Source of the DNA: Caldilineaceae bacterium
Lineage (GTDB): Bacteria > Chloroflexota > Anaerolineae > Caldilineales > Caldilineaceae
Length of the DNA: 34,193 nt
NCBI GenBank assembly: GCA_018003515.1
Contig: JAGNDO010000057.1
Coordinates: 1 to 34,193, forward strand
Direction of reading: 5' to 3'
The notes under the pieces are model-generated. The model saw only the letters and a list, made by a program, of their open reading frames with translations. It was not told the origin of the DNA and ran no database searches. This document shows positions 24,208 to 32,254 of the stretch, piece by piece. Each line of letters opens with the position of its first letter. Position 1 is the stretch's first letter. A program made the position numbers and the translations under genes.

Positions 24208-25209
24208 CTAGAGGTCCGATACAGCCGCGTAGGCTGCGAGTTCCGCGTCCAGTTGAACGCCGGTGATTTCGTCCCGGCCAAAGCGGCGTTGGGCGTCTCG
24301 GCGTTGTTGCCCCAGCCAGATCTTCAGGATCAGACGCAACGCCCCATCATGCACGGGACCGTAGCGGGCCGGATGTTTGGCATAGAAGCGGAAGCGGCTA
24401 CGCCACAGTTGCACAAAGCTGGCCCAGGGCACCTGTTTGCTGCTTTGGCCCTCAAAATGGATCACCTGGGCATGGGGCAAGGCGTAGACCGGCCAGCCCG
24501 CCTCGGTCAAGCGCAGGCACCAGTCCATCTCTTCGCAATACATAAAGAACCCTTCATCCAACCCGCCGGTCTGCGCCACCGCTTCCCCACGCACCATGAT
24601 CGCCGCGCCCAACACGAAGTCAACCACAAAAGGCTCACCTTTTTCCCAAAGTCGAGGCGAATAACGCCCATTCAGTCCGCTATCCAACAGCCGGTGTCCG
24701 CCGGGCAGGCGATGGACGGGGAAGAGGTCGATGATCACCTGGGCCAGGGAGGGGAAGCGGAAAGCCCCGTGCTGAAAGCTGCCATCCCCATAGCGCAGGT
24801 GCGCGCCACATGCCCCGGCGGATGGCGTGGAGTCCATGAAATCAACCATGCGGGACAATGTATCGGGCGGGAGTTGGGTGTCCGGGTTGAGGAGGAGGAC
24901 AAAATCTGAAGGGGTGAGGGGGTGAAGGGGTGAGGGGGTGAACGGGTGAACGGGTGAAGGGGTGAGGGGGAAGCCCAGAGTTTTAAGGGCCAGGTTGTTG
25001 GCTTTGGTGAAGCCGAGATTTTCGCCGGGTTCGAGGAGGATGGCTTGGGGGAACTCGGCCCGCACCATGTCGGCGCTGCCGTCGTGGCTGGCGTTGTCCA
25101 CGACGATGACCGTGAGTGCGGCCAGCGTGGACGAAAAAATGCTGCGCAGACAGTCGCGCAGCAAATCTCTGGTATTAAAGCTGACCACAATCACCGCCAA
25201 ACTACTCAC
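24208..25209 (-). CDS. Family 2 glycosyltransferase with in-frame tandem-repeat insert
   Basis: The 333-residue protein is a WbbL-type (rhamnosyltransferase-like) GT2: LAVIVVSFNTRDLLRDCLRS, VIVVDNASHDGSADMVR, ENLGFTKANNLALKTLG, DFVLLLNPDTQLPPDT, DFVLGAAIMVRGEA and GGLDEGFFMYCEEMDWCLR. Between ALKTLG and DFVLLLNPD, where the family normally has a few residues, lies a proline/threonine-rich insert of about 23 residues made by the GGGTGAA-type repeat at 24905-24970. GTG at 25209 is used, inside another copy of the same repeat which also forms the region where the ribosome binds. The enzyme should be functional if the insert forms a surface loop next to the DXD site. Confidence 0.88.
   Translation of the reverse strand: MSSLAVIVVSFNTRDLLRDCLRSIFSSTLAALTVIVVDNASHDGSADMVRAEFPQAILLEPGENLGFTKANNLALKTLGFPLTPSPVHPFTPSPLHPLTPSDFVLLLNPDTQLPPDTLSRMVDFMDSTPSAGACGAHLRYGDGSFQHGAFRFPSLAQVIIDLFPVHRLPGGHRLLDSGLNGRYSPRLWEKGEPFVVDFVLGAAIMVRGEAVAQTGGLDEGFFMYCEEMDWCLRLTEAGWPVYALPHAQVIHFEGQSSKQVPWASFVQLWRSRFRFYAKHPARYGPVHDGALRLILKIWLGQQRRDAQRRFGRDEITGVQLDAELAAYAAVSDL
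24905..24970. repeat. GGGGTGAA-type octamer/nonamer tandem repeat inside GT2
   Basis: About eight copies of a GGGTGA(A/G)-based unit, period 8-9, lie in frame inside the GT2 gene 24208-25209. They encode LTPSPVHPFTPSPLHPLTPS. Confidence 0.9.
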
Positions 25210-25240
25210 CCGCTCACCCCTTCACCCGCTCACCCGCTCA
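25204..25240. repeat. Second copy of the GGGTGA octamer repeat, at GT2 start
   Basis: Four or five units (plus strand CTCACCCG/CTCACCCC) fill the gap between the lipoprotein stop (25243) and the GT2 GTG (25209). GGTGA and AAGGGG on the minus strand could serve for ribosome binding, and the GTG itself is part of the repeat. Confidence 0.85.
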
Positions 25241-25242
25241 CA

Positions 25243-26580
25243 TCAAGGCGTGCCCACATTCACCGTAATACGGTCCACATAGTTGTTGGCCACGCTGACG
25301 AACTCGTGGATCAGCCCGCCCCACCAGAAGGTGGTGCCCACCGGCGGCTTCTCGTCGATGGTGATGCAGCCGCTGACCTGGCCGGAGGTGCCGGGCATGA
25401 GATACCACTGCTCCACGCCGTCGATCAGGCGCATCTCCAGATCCTCTTGGCGGCCGGCGGCCCAGCGGAAGGGGAAGTCCACGCCCGTGGTGTCGAAGTT
25501 GATGCCGAAGCGCCACACGCCGGCCTGTTGGAACCACTCCTCGTGGCCCTGGGCGGCCAGGGTGTTGTAGTTTTGGCCAAAGGTGTATTCCTGCCCCGGC
25601 CAGGGACCCGTGGTGCGCAGGGGGACCGTGCCCTCGTTGGTGACCACCGCCGTAAAGCAGAGTTTGCCGCCCAAGGGCAGCCCCACCACCCGGTTTGTGT
25701 CCCCTTCCCAGGCAATCTCGCCCTGGGCGATGTCGGCTCTGGGCACGCCCCCCTCTTCGATGGTCAGGGTGCTGCTCACCCGCACGGCGTTGCCCGCCAA
25801 GTCCCGTGCCTCGCCGATGATGGTGTAGGTGCCGTCCTTGGGCGGCTCCGCGCCCAGGTCCACGCCGCCCTCATAGCGGTATTCGTGGTAGCCGGCCTCG
25901 TTGGTCTTCACCACGTTGGGATTTTCGGCAATGGGCAACTTGATCCCCGGCAGGGCCGGGTCCACCAAATAGACCTGGACCGTGTCCGCGTCCTTGGTCA
26001 AAAAATAGCTGATGCTCACCCAATCATCCCGCAGGCCGTCCTGGTTGGGGCGGAAGACCTGGGGCACTACGGCAAAGTTGTGCAGCTCAGGCAAGATCGT
26101 GTCCGCGTCCGCCAGGGTGATGATCCCGGACTTCGTCAAAGTGTTGCCGCTGTCCTCCACGGCCTCCACGGTCCAGGTATAGGCCCCGTCGGGCAGCACC
26201 CGGCTCAGGATCTCCTCTGTGCCGTACTCGGTCTGGCGCACCTCCGGCTCGTCCACCACGCCGCCCCACAACACGCTGTAGTCCCCCGGCGAGCGGCGGC
26301 GCTCCTTGCGGAAATAGGTGCGCGCCCCGGCTGCGTTCTCGAAGAAGATGCTCACATCTGCGGAGCGGGCCAAGCTGTAGCGGATCTCCGTGGCGTCCGT
26401 CGTACCATCGGCGTTGGGGCTGATCTGGTCCGGGCTGACGGTGACGTTGGTCAGCACCGGCCCAAAGGCCAGATCCAGATCGCCACAGGCGGCCAAAACG
26501 AACAGGGCCGCCATGACAAAGATCAAACTTTTGAAAAAGGACGGAGTCCGTCCGTGGATGGGGTTCACGTTTGTGTTCAT
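25243..26580 (-). CDS. Lipoprotein with FlgD-Ig-like repeats
   Basis: The frame continues upstream through repeat sequence, but ATG at 26580 gives a clean lipoprotein signal: SLIFVMAALFVLAAC, with LAAC as lipobox; the mature product starts at the cysteine. About 445 residues. Two FlgD-like Ig segments are visible: VSPDQISPNADGTTDATEIRY...FRK...WGG...LPDGAYTWTVEAVD-like, and VVPQVFRPNQDGLRDDWVSISY...KDGTYTIIGEARDLAG. The SPNADG and RPNQDG loops look like calcium-binding turns. A further C-terminal region (about 270-445) has no recognised domain. Surface-exposed, probably a binding or structural protein. It lies between the GT39 and GT2 genes, all on the minus strand. Confidence 0.82.
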   Translation of the reverse strand: MNTNVNPIHGRTPSFFKSLIFVMAALFVLAACGDLDLAFGPVLTNVTVSPDQISPNADGTTDATEIRYSLARSADVSIFFENAAGARTYFRKERRRSPGDYSVLWGGVVDEPEVRQTEYGTEEILSRVLPDGAYTWTVEAVEDSGNTLTKSGIITLADADTILPELHNFAVVPQVFRPNQDGLRDDWVSISYFLTKDADTVQVYLVDPALPGIKLPIAENPNVVKTNEAGYHEYRYEGGVDLGAEPPKDGTYTIIGEARDLAGNAVRVSSTLTIEEGGVPRADIAQGEIAWEGDTNRVVGLPLGGKLCFTAVVTNEGTVPLRTTGPWPGQEYTFGQNYNTLAAQGHEEWFQQAGVWRFGINFDTTGVDFPFRWAAGRQEDLEMRLIDGVEQWYLMPGTSGQVSGCITIDEKPPVGTTFWWGGLIHEFVSVANNYVDRITVNVGTP

Positions 26581-26621
26581 AGTCTTCAAGTCTAACAAAA
26601 GGGGGGCGAATATCCAAGCTC

Positions 26622-26713
26622 GTTCCCACGCTCCGCGTGGGAACGCAAATCGGCGCTCTGCGCCACGGGACGCCGGAGCGTCCGGCTGCATTCCCACGCG
26701 GAGCGTGGGAACG
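26622..26713. repeat. Inverted pair of GTTCCCACGC palindromes
   Basis: A 24-25-base palindrome (GTTCCCACG...CGTGGGAAC) at 26622-26646 recurs at 26690-26713 in the opposite sense. The stretch between them holds shorter inverted segments (GCGCTCTGCGC and GGACGCCGGAGCGTCC). It lies in the 141-base gap between the GT39 and lipoprotein genes. It resembles widespread REP-type palindromes. It could act as a processing or attenuation site. Confidence 0.8.
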
Positions 26714-26721
26714 AGAAAGGG

Positions 26722-29700
26722 TTATTTTAATTGCACCCACTCGCCCCCACCGGCCAAAGGCAAACGGGGGAAAGCGGGGTCTGCGGCGTTGTAGAGTACG
26801 GCCACCAGCCGATAGTCGCCGGGCAGGGGCGGCAGGGGGACGGTGACGGATTGGGTCACGACTTGGCCGGGTAGCCATGTGGCAGAGGGACCGGGCAGCA
26901 GGGCGTCCGCCTGGGCGGCGGGGCGGTCATCAGTCCCCAGCCATTGCAGGCTGACCGTGTAGTCCGCGGTGGGGGTGTCAGCCGCCCGCCAGACCAGATC
27001 CACCGTGGCGGACCCGGCATCCTGAGCCGTGAGACCCAGCAACTCGATCTGGCCGCCAAAAACTGCCCCAATCTCTTGGGCCAAGACCGGGGCGGCAAAC
27101 CTACGACTGCTGGGGGCCACGGTCACGGGCAGATCCAGTCCGGCCACGTTCAAAATGACCGCGCTGGGGGAGATCGGCGGCACGGTCAGGCTGTGGAGCG
27201 TGCGCAGAATGGTCCCGGCTGGCCAAGTTTGCCCGGAGAGGTGCGGGTCCACGGCCACACTGATCGGCTCCACACCCGGCCACGTCACCCTCACCTGGGC
27301 GGGGAGGGTGGCCGAGGCTGTGATGCGCCAGAAAAGGGTCAGGAGCAGGCGTTGACCCGGCTCCGCTGTGGTGGCATCCAGGCTGGCGGCCATCTCCACG
27401 CCGGGGGCGATTTGGGTCCAGGGTTGGGAGATGACCTGTGCCAGGGTGGGAGTGGATAAAGTCAGAGTCAAGATCCCCCGCTTGCCCAAAGGGATGCCGT
27501 CATCACTCAACACATCCAGCCCAGCCACATCTCCCTGGGGATCATAAACGCCCAGGTGCAGGGTGTAGTTCCCCGGCATGGCCGCGGGTCCGGCCCACTC
27601 GGCGGCAGGGGTGCGGCCCACCACCACGGCTCCCGGTCGCCATCGAAAGGCGGGGAAGTCGTAGCCGGCGGGGCGTCGATCCGAAATGCTGGCATAGGGG
27701 AACCCCTCCGCCGTGCGAGTTTGGGCCACCCATTGCAGATCAGGCAAGGGGGTCTCCCCAATGGGCTGCCAGAAGAGGAGCAGATCCCCGTTGTCCAGGA
27801 CCGAGTGACCGAGGAGGCGCAGGCGGTCGCCAAAGTTGATGGCATCGGCCACCTGCATGGGCGGCTGGGCCGTGATGTGGGCGGCGTCCAAGTCGGTGAA
27901 GTGGCGCAGACCGATCTGCCAGAAACTGGCATCCACCGCGGCCTCGACCCCGGCCCGGCCCAGTTGCAGGGGGACCACGACCGTGGGGTCCACGACCTCG
28001 TCTTGCCAGGTAATCAGCCAGACACCGAGGGCATCCGCCAGCCCGGTGGAAAGGGGCGCGCCGGTGTTGGCAAAGGTGAGGACGGCGTTGACGTCCAAAA
28101 TTTCGATGTCGGGCAGGCGGATGGGGTCCATGTCCGGCGCGTAGTAGTGCCAGACAGCCCAGGCGTGGCCGCTGACCAGGACCACGGCCTCATCGGGTTC
28201 CCGGGCGGCCCGCACATGGGCGGCCAGTTCTCGCCACTGGGCCTTGGAAAAGGCCGGGTCGGTGAACCAGTTGAGATCCGCAAAAGCGAAGCCGCCCACA
28301 AGCAGGCCCACGGCCACCAGTCCGGCCAGGGCGGGGAAGGCTTTGGGTTCTGTGCTGCATGCCTTGCCCCGCACTTGCTGCCACAGGGGTTCGATCTGGC
28401 GGAGGAGGGCGGCCAGTCCACTGCTCCATAACAAAAGCAGGCCGGGCAGGGCGACGAGGACGTAGCGGGGGTTGAATTTGGGGGTGAACGCGGCCAGGGC
28501 GAGGGTGGCGGCGATGGGGATGAGGAGAATTGAGAATTGAAAATTGAAAATTGAAAATTGAAAATTGGTGGTTGACGACGTCTCGCCGCTGGAGGTCGTG
28601 TCGTGTAAAGGACTTTGCGATTTCCCGCGCGCTAGTACAGGTCGGCGTAAATAACTCCGGGAGTACTTTGCTCTAGCCGGGTCCGTGACCCGGCGGGTGC
28701 TTCCCAGGATTTTCTGTGGCAGACCCGCCGGGTCACGGACCCGGCTAGAGCAGCTAATCCCGGAGTTATTTGCGCCGCCATGTACTAGCCGGGTCCGTGA
28801 CCCGGCGGGTTGACGAATGGATCGCCGTCTGGCTTCGGCGATGCCGCCCCACAGGGCAATCACCGTGACCGCGGCATACATCCACAGCAGGCGAATGCCG
28901 TCGGCTTCGAGGACGGTTTCACCGCTGGTGAAGAGGAGGGCGATGTGGCGGATGGCTTCGCCCAGCTTGAGCGCGCCGGGCCAGTAGCTGGTATCCACGT
29001 CCAGGCGGGTGAAGAGGATGCGGAACCAGGGGAGGTAGGCCAGGAGGATGGCGAGGTTTGTTGAAATAAAAATTGAAAATTGAAAATTGAAAATTGAAAA
29101 TTTGGTGGGGATTGAGGATTGGGGATTGGGGATTGGGGATTGCCAGGTTTGCAACAGGAAGACCACGCCCAGGGCCAGGAGGAGGAAGAAGGCGAAGTAG
29201 TGGGTGTAGACCGCGGCGGTGGCGGTGAGGATGTAGGCGGCCGCCCACAGCCACGCCGCACGCCGCCCACCGCCCGCTTCGCCATTCGCCATTCGCCATT
29301 CGCCATTCAACCGCAACACGCAATACGCAACACTCACCCCCAACGCCACCAACATGGCGTACATGCGGGCTTCCTGGCTGTAGTAGAGCAGGGCCGGGTG
29401 CAGGGTGGCGAAGAGGGCGGCCAGGACCGCGGCGGTGCGGCTGCGGGTCAGGCGGCGGGCCAGGATGGCCAGGAGGGGGATGGTCAGGGTGCCGAAGAAG
29501 ACCGAGACAAAGCGCAGGCTCCATTCGCTCCACCCGGCCAGGCGGCCCCAGCCGGCCACCACCAGATAGTAGAGGGGCGGCTGAATGTCGTCCGCGGTCC
29601 AGCGCACCAGATCCGCCACGCCGAACTGGGCCACGTGGGCGGTGACCCCTTCGTCGTACCACAGGCTCTGGGCGGCCAGGTTGTGGGCGCGCAGGGCGAA

Positions 29701-29760
29701 GGCGAGGAGGATCAGGATGAGGATAATTAGGGTGTCAAATCGGGTGCGGACAAGTTTCAT
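26722..29760 (-). CDS. GT39-family membrane glycosyltransferase with in-frame repeat inserts
   Basis: The 1012-residue protein begins with a membrane helix and the family signature SLWYDEGVTAHVA and WTADDIQPPLYYLV (acidic catalytic residues of dolichyl-phosphate-mannose-type GT-C enzymes). Numerous hydrophobic segments follow to about residue 470, then a beta-rich extracytoplasmic C-terminal half without known motif. Into the membrane half are inserted, without breaking the frame, repeat-derived segments. They are NGEWRMANGE (about 150-160), the run from SPIPNPQSSIP through FSIFNFQFSIF to STN (about 207-233), and about 100 residues (about 317-417) from a palindromic element plus octamer tract. 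It should glycosylate secreted proteins or lipids using a polyprenyl-phosphate sugar. Whether it is active with these inserts is unknown. Confidence 0.85.
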   Translation of the reverse strand: MKLVRTRFDTLIILILILLAFALRAHNLAAQSLWYDEGVTAHVAQFGVADLVRWTADDIQPPLYYLVVAGWGRLAGWSEWSLRFVSVFFGTLTIPLLAILARRLTRSRTAAVLAALFATLHPALLYYSQEARMYAMLVALGVSVAYCVLRLNGEWRMANGEAGGGRRAAWLWAAAYILTATAAVYTHYFAFFLLLALGVVFLLQTWQSPIPNPQSSIPTKFSIFNFQFSIFISTNLAILLAYLPWFRILFTRLDVDTSYWPGALKLGEAIRHIALLFTSGETVLEADGIRLLWMYAAVTVIALWGGIAEARRRSIRQPAGSRTRLVHGGANNSGISCSSRVRDPAGLPQKILGSTRRVTDPARAKYSRSYLRRPVLARGKSQSPLHDTTSSGETSSTTNFQFSIFNFQFSILLIPIAATLALAAFTPKFNPRYVLVALPGLLLLWSSGLAALLRQIEPLWQQVRGKACSTEPKAFPALAGLVAVGLLVGGFAFADLNWFTDPAFSKAQWRELAAHVRAAREPDEAVVLVSGHAWAVWHYYAPDMDPIRLPDIEILDVNAVLTFANTGAPLSTGLADALGVWLITWQDEVVDPTVVVPLQLGRAGVEAAVDASFWQIGLRHFTDLDAAHITAQPPMQVADAINFGDRLRLLGHSVLDNGDLLLFWQPIGETPLPDLQWVAQTRTAEGFPYASISDRRPAGYDFPAFRWRPGAVVVGRTPAAEWAGPAAMPGNYTLHLGVYDPQGDVAGLDVLSDDGIPLGKRGILTLTLSTPTLAQVISQPWTQIAPGVEMAASLDATTAEPGQRLLLTLFWRITASATLPAQVRVTWPGVEPISVAVDPHLSGQTWPAGTILRTLHSLTVPPISPSAVILNVAGLDLPVTVAPSSRRFAAPVLAQEIGAVFGGQIELLGLTAQDAGSATVDLVWRAADTPTADYTVSLQWLGTDDRPAAQADALLPGPSATWLPGQVVTQSVTVPLPPLPGDYRLVAVLYNAADPAFPRLPLAGGGEWVQLK
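28524..28567. repeat. GAAAATTG octamer tract inside GT39
   Basis: Five to six 8-bp units (GAGAATT then GAAAATTG) in frame in the GT39 gene. Translated as NFQFSIFNFQFSI on the minus strand. Confidence 0.9.
28632..28811. repeat. Nested palindromic element, about 180 bp, inside GT39
   Basis: Arms 28632-28699 and 28724-28790 are near-perfect inverted repeats (about 67 bases each, 24-base loop). Each contains a 19-base segment GGCGYAAATAACTCCGGGA and a 26-base unit (28674-28699; inverted at 28724-28749). A third unit in direct sense lies at 28786-28811. Each unit has its own dyad, CCGGGTC-CGT-GACCCGG. It is open in the GT39 frame. Confidence 0.9.
29068..29142. repeat. GAAAATTG octamers next to GGGATTG heptamers in GT39
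   Basis: Five octamers (29068-29103) and about five GGGATTG heptamers (29107-29142) adjoin. They encode the run from SPIPNPQSSIP to FSIFNFQFSIF in the GT39 protein. Confidence 0.9.
29281..29308. repeat. GCCATTC heptamer, four copies, in GT39
   Basis: Four exact 7-bp copies, in frame, encode the GEWRMANGE segment. The same unit occurs twice on the other strand near 22905-22925 in the GT2 gene. Confidence 0.88.
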
Positions 29761-29772
29761 ATCAAAGAAATA

Positions 29773-29792
29773 GGGGCCGTTGTGACGGCCCC
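29773..29792 (-). terminator. Hairpin with T-run downstream of the restriction gene
   Basis: GGGGCCGT at 29773-29780 pairs with ACGGCCCC at 29785-29792 around TGTG. In the minus direction it is followed by TATTTCTTT. It lies 37 bases after the stop of the restriction gene and just before the GT39 start, so it could end the restriction-modification transcript. Confidence 0.55.
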
Positions 29793-29828
29793 CGCTGGGT
29801 CGATCCCAAAGAAATCATGGGACCGAGA

Positions 29829-30752
29829 TTAAGTGGATTTGTAATGGTTCATGTGATCGGCAAGCGCCACAATCTGCCCATGTAGCAACCTCAGTTCAGA
29901 AACCGATTCGATCGTCCTCTCGAACTCAGATCCATCGCTATAAATGACTTGATAGACATAGCTTTCGGTATAATGCGCCTTGGAAAACTGGGGTTGGGCC
30001 AGAAATGCCGTGGCCTCATCGATGGAATCAAAGACAACAGGTTGGCTGTCAAGACGTTGGATAAAGCGAAATTCTTGAGGTAATGCAGCGAGTTTTGAAC
30101 GGACCCGATCCACATACGAGCTGATTGATGCACGTCCCATCTGATTGATAAGTTCTTCAGCAACCGCAAGTTTCGTTTCCAGCGTAAATGCGGTTGAAAA
30201 TGTAGTGGCGATAGCTTGTTTAACTTGCTCAGATTCCGTGTCAGGATAATCCATGACCAGATTCAATTTAGCAAATGCCTTCACCAACTTGTCTTTTGGC
30301 ACATAGAGCAAGTCGATCTCGCGGCTATGAACCAACGAAATGGCGGGTCTGGAAAAAGCCCCGATAGCAATAATGCCCAGAAAACGCGCAGCAGGGTAAG
30401 CTTCACGCATGGGCACGAGCTTGCCGCTGTCGTCTCGCGCTTTATCTTTGGCGTGGCGAATTCCCCTGCGCCAGAAAGACTCAATGAAGGCAACGGGAAT
30501 GCCCAACCGATCTGGTGTTCCATTCAGCTCAAGCACAAAATCATAATCCACATGGTTGCCGTCGGCATCGGGCCACAGGATTTTTTCGCCTCGTACCGGG
30601 CGATCGACAAATCGGCTGTCCAAAAACAAGCTCAGTTCATCGGCCACCTTTTGCAATAAAGGCAACACAAAATACCGCTCCGCCCAATCGCCGATTAGTT
30701 GGCCCAATTTGTGCCCAGATGAGACAATATTGTCATTCGGATTTTCATCCAT
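29829..30752 (-). CDS. Putative type II restriction endonuclease (PD-(D/E)XK-like)
   Basis: ATG at 30752 overlaps the methyltransferase stop (TAATG), giving 307 residues; the open frame extends 19 codons further upstream into the methyltransferase gene. I do not recognise a named enzyme. VDYDFVLELNG (D69, D71, E75), then GIPVAFIESFWRRG (E91) and RHAKDKARDDSGKL fit a degenerate nuclease core, where D...E.x(K/W) metal ligands and conserved basic residues follow each other. The restriction role comes mainly from its coupling to the DNA methyltransferase. A regulatory partner of the methyltransferase is possible. The C-terminal part is helical, with no other domain visible. Confidence 0.6.
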   Translation of the reverse strand: MDENPNDNIVSSGHKLGQLIGDWAERYFVLPLLQKVADELSLFLDSRFVDRPVRGEKILWPDADGNHVDYDFVLELNGTPDRLGIPVAFIESFWRRGIRHAKDKARDDSGKLVPMREAYPAARFLGIIAIGAFSRPAISLVHSREIDLLYVPKDKLVKAFAKLNLVMDYPDTESEQVKQAIATTFSTAFTLETKLAVAEELINQMGRASISSYVDRVRSKLAALPQEFRFIQRLDSQPVVFDSIDEATAFLAQPQFSKAHYTESYVYQVIYSDGSEFERTIESVSELRLLHGQIVALADHMNHYKST

Positions 30753-32041
30753 TACTTCACCCAAAGCCTTCCTTCGTGCAACGGCACGGTATGGGTGCGA
30801 TTTTTCCATTTGATGTTTCGGTCGCGCAGTTTTTCAAATGTAAATGAGTTAAAACCCGAAGCCAAAGCAAGCTCGCCAAGCCACCGATCCACCGGCACAT
30901 AGACGCCGTATGGGGCGGAATCGCCGATCACAAAGCAGACTTCCGCCTCGTCACGACAGGCTCGCCGCAGTTCATTCCAGACTTGCGCCATATCGATAAA
31001 ATAGGCGGCGATCATGGTGTGATAATGCTTTTTACCCCCATGATCCATACGCTCGCTCGCCAACCGGGTGCAAACCTCAGCAATTTCGTCGGAGATCGGC
31101 GCAAGTTCAGCCATTGCCAACAAGTCATCCAGATCAAATTTATCCCTGGAAGCATGTTGTGAAGAGGAGGTGATCAAGTATTTGCGCACGGCATCGTGAA
31201 GATCTCCCCAGGAAGAGACCTCGCCCCAAAAGGACATTTCCAAACGGGTGGCGTCGGCATAATCATAGTTGTTGGCGTAAGGCGGCGAGGTGATCACATA
31301 GTCTACGGTTCCGGTGCCAACACTGGGGAAATTCCGGGCATCTTCCTGAACAATCTCGGCCATTGTGTGACGTCCGGCCCCGGCGTGTTGTTGATAGACG
31401 AGCATATCCGTCGTGATAACGGTTATCTGTTCTTCGAATGCCTCAAAAGGTTCGGCTACGACCTTTTTCGTTTTATTGGGCAGGATGTATTGCCACTGAG
31501 CCGTCCCAGCGGACGAACTTGGCCGCAAGATGGTTGTGATGGCCAACCAAACCAGATCCATTTCGGGGGAGCCATCGTTTTCCAACAACCAGGCCCGCTT
31601 CAACCGATCCAAACTGACCAGATTTGGCTCATCAAAACATTTGTGGATCAGATCTGGGAAGTCTGGACTTTGTACGACCACCTGTTCGGCACGCGCCTTG
31701 ACCCGGCGGGCCGCGGCCAGGACATCCGCCACGTCACACGACCAAGTCAATTTGGCCTTGGCAATGCGCGTCACAAAGGGATGGGCCTCCACTCCAACGC
31801 TCCGTACACCCAGCCAATCTCCAGCCAACAAAGTTGTGCCAGATCCACAAAAAGGATCGGCTATCGTATAGTCGTGCCGCCCGTTGCGGCGATCTTGTAA
31901 AATTGATTCCACCCACTCGGCTGAGAATCCCGCGGAATAGCGAAACCAGCGATGAATCGGCAGCTTCATGTTGTCCACAAAGGTACCGGATCGCTGTCGT
32001 TTTTGTTTATCGACCGTTCGAGTAAAAAGCGGCAACTGCAT
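30752..32041 (-). CDS. DNA methyltransferase (TSPPY type, N4-cytosine or N6-adenine)
   Basis: The 429-residue protein has the SAM-binding motif DPFCGSGTTLLAG at 62-74 and the catalytic motif TSPPY near 252. Between them lies a region of about 180 residues likely holding the target-recognition part. The early segment HRWFRYSAGFSAEWVESIL is the FSAxFV-like motif X. Order X-I-(TRD)-IV suggests alpha- or gamma-like amino-methyltransferases; TSPPY is common in N4-cytosine enzymes. It is probably first in an operon with the nuclease-like gene downstream. Recognition sequence cannot be read from sequence. Confidence 0.85.
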   Translation of the reverse strand: MQLPLFTRTVDKQKRQRSGTFVDNMKLPIHRWFRYSAGFSAEWVESILQDRRNGRHDYTIADPFCGSGTTLLAGDWLGVRSVGVEAHPFVTRIAKAKLTWSCDVADVLAAARRVKARAEQVVVQSPDFPDLIHKCFDEPNLVSLDRLKRAWLLENDGSPEMDLVWLAITTILRPSSSAGTAQWQYILPNKTKKVVAEPFEAFEEQITVITTDMLVYQQHAGAGRHTMAEIVQEDARNFPSVGTGTVDYVITSPPYANNYDYADATRLEMSFWGEVSSWGDLHDAVRKYLITSSSQHASRDKFDLDDLLAMAELAPISDEIAEVCTRLASERMDHGGKKHYHTMIAAYFIDMAQVWNELRRACRDEAEVCFVIGDSAPYGVYVPVDRWLGELALASGFNSFTFEKLRDRNIKWKNRTHTVPLHEGRLWVK

Positions 32042-32101
32042 GGCACATCCCGTTGGAATTTAATGAGGCTCAAATTGAAACTGAGTTCAAGGGTTGATGG
32101 G

Positions 32102-32110
32102 ATTATAGCA
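32102..32110 (-). promoter_or_regulatory. Extended -10 promoter for the restriction-modification operon
   Basis: On the minus strand the sequence TGCTATAAT is a perfect extended -10. It lies about 60 bases upstream of the methyltransferase start at 32041. No convincing -35 is seen at the usual spacing (TGCAAA at best), as is common for extended -10 promoters. Confidence 0.5.
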
Positions 32111-32254
32111 CAGCAAAGCCCCTCTTTGCAGATAGCCTGCCTTGTGCCGCGCCCCCAATCTTGGGGCCTCGTGACCGAATGGGGTATGATGATTAACCGT
32201 GGGTAAAGCTGAAGACTCAATTGTTATGTCAAAACAAAAGCGGAGAGATGACGC

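Noticed and set aside
23440-26595. Plus-strand frames of 489 and 516 codons
   Set aside because: They lie antisense to the clearly recognisable GT2, EamA and lipoprotein genes and show only shadow composition.
26722-29760. GT39 as a pseudogene broken by repeats
   Set aside because: The frame is continuous over all inserts and the family signature near the N-terminus is intact.
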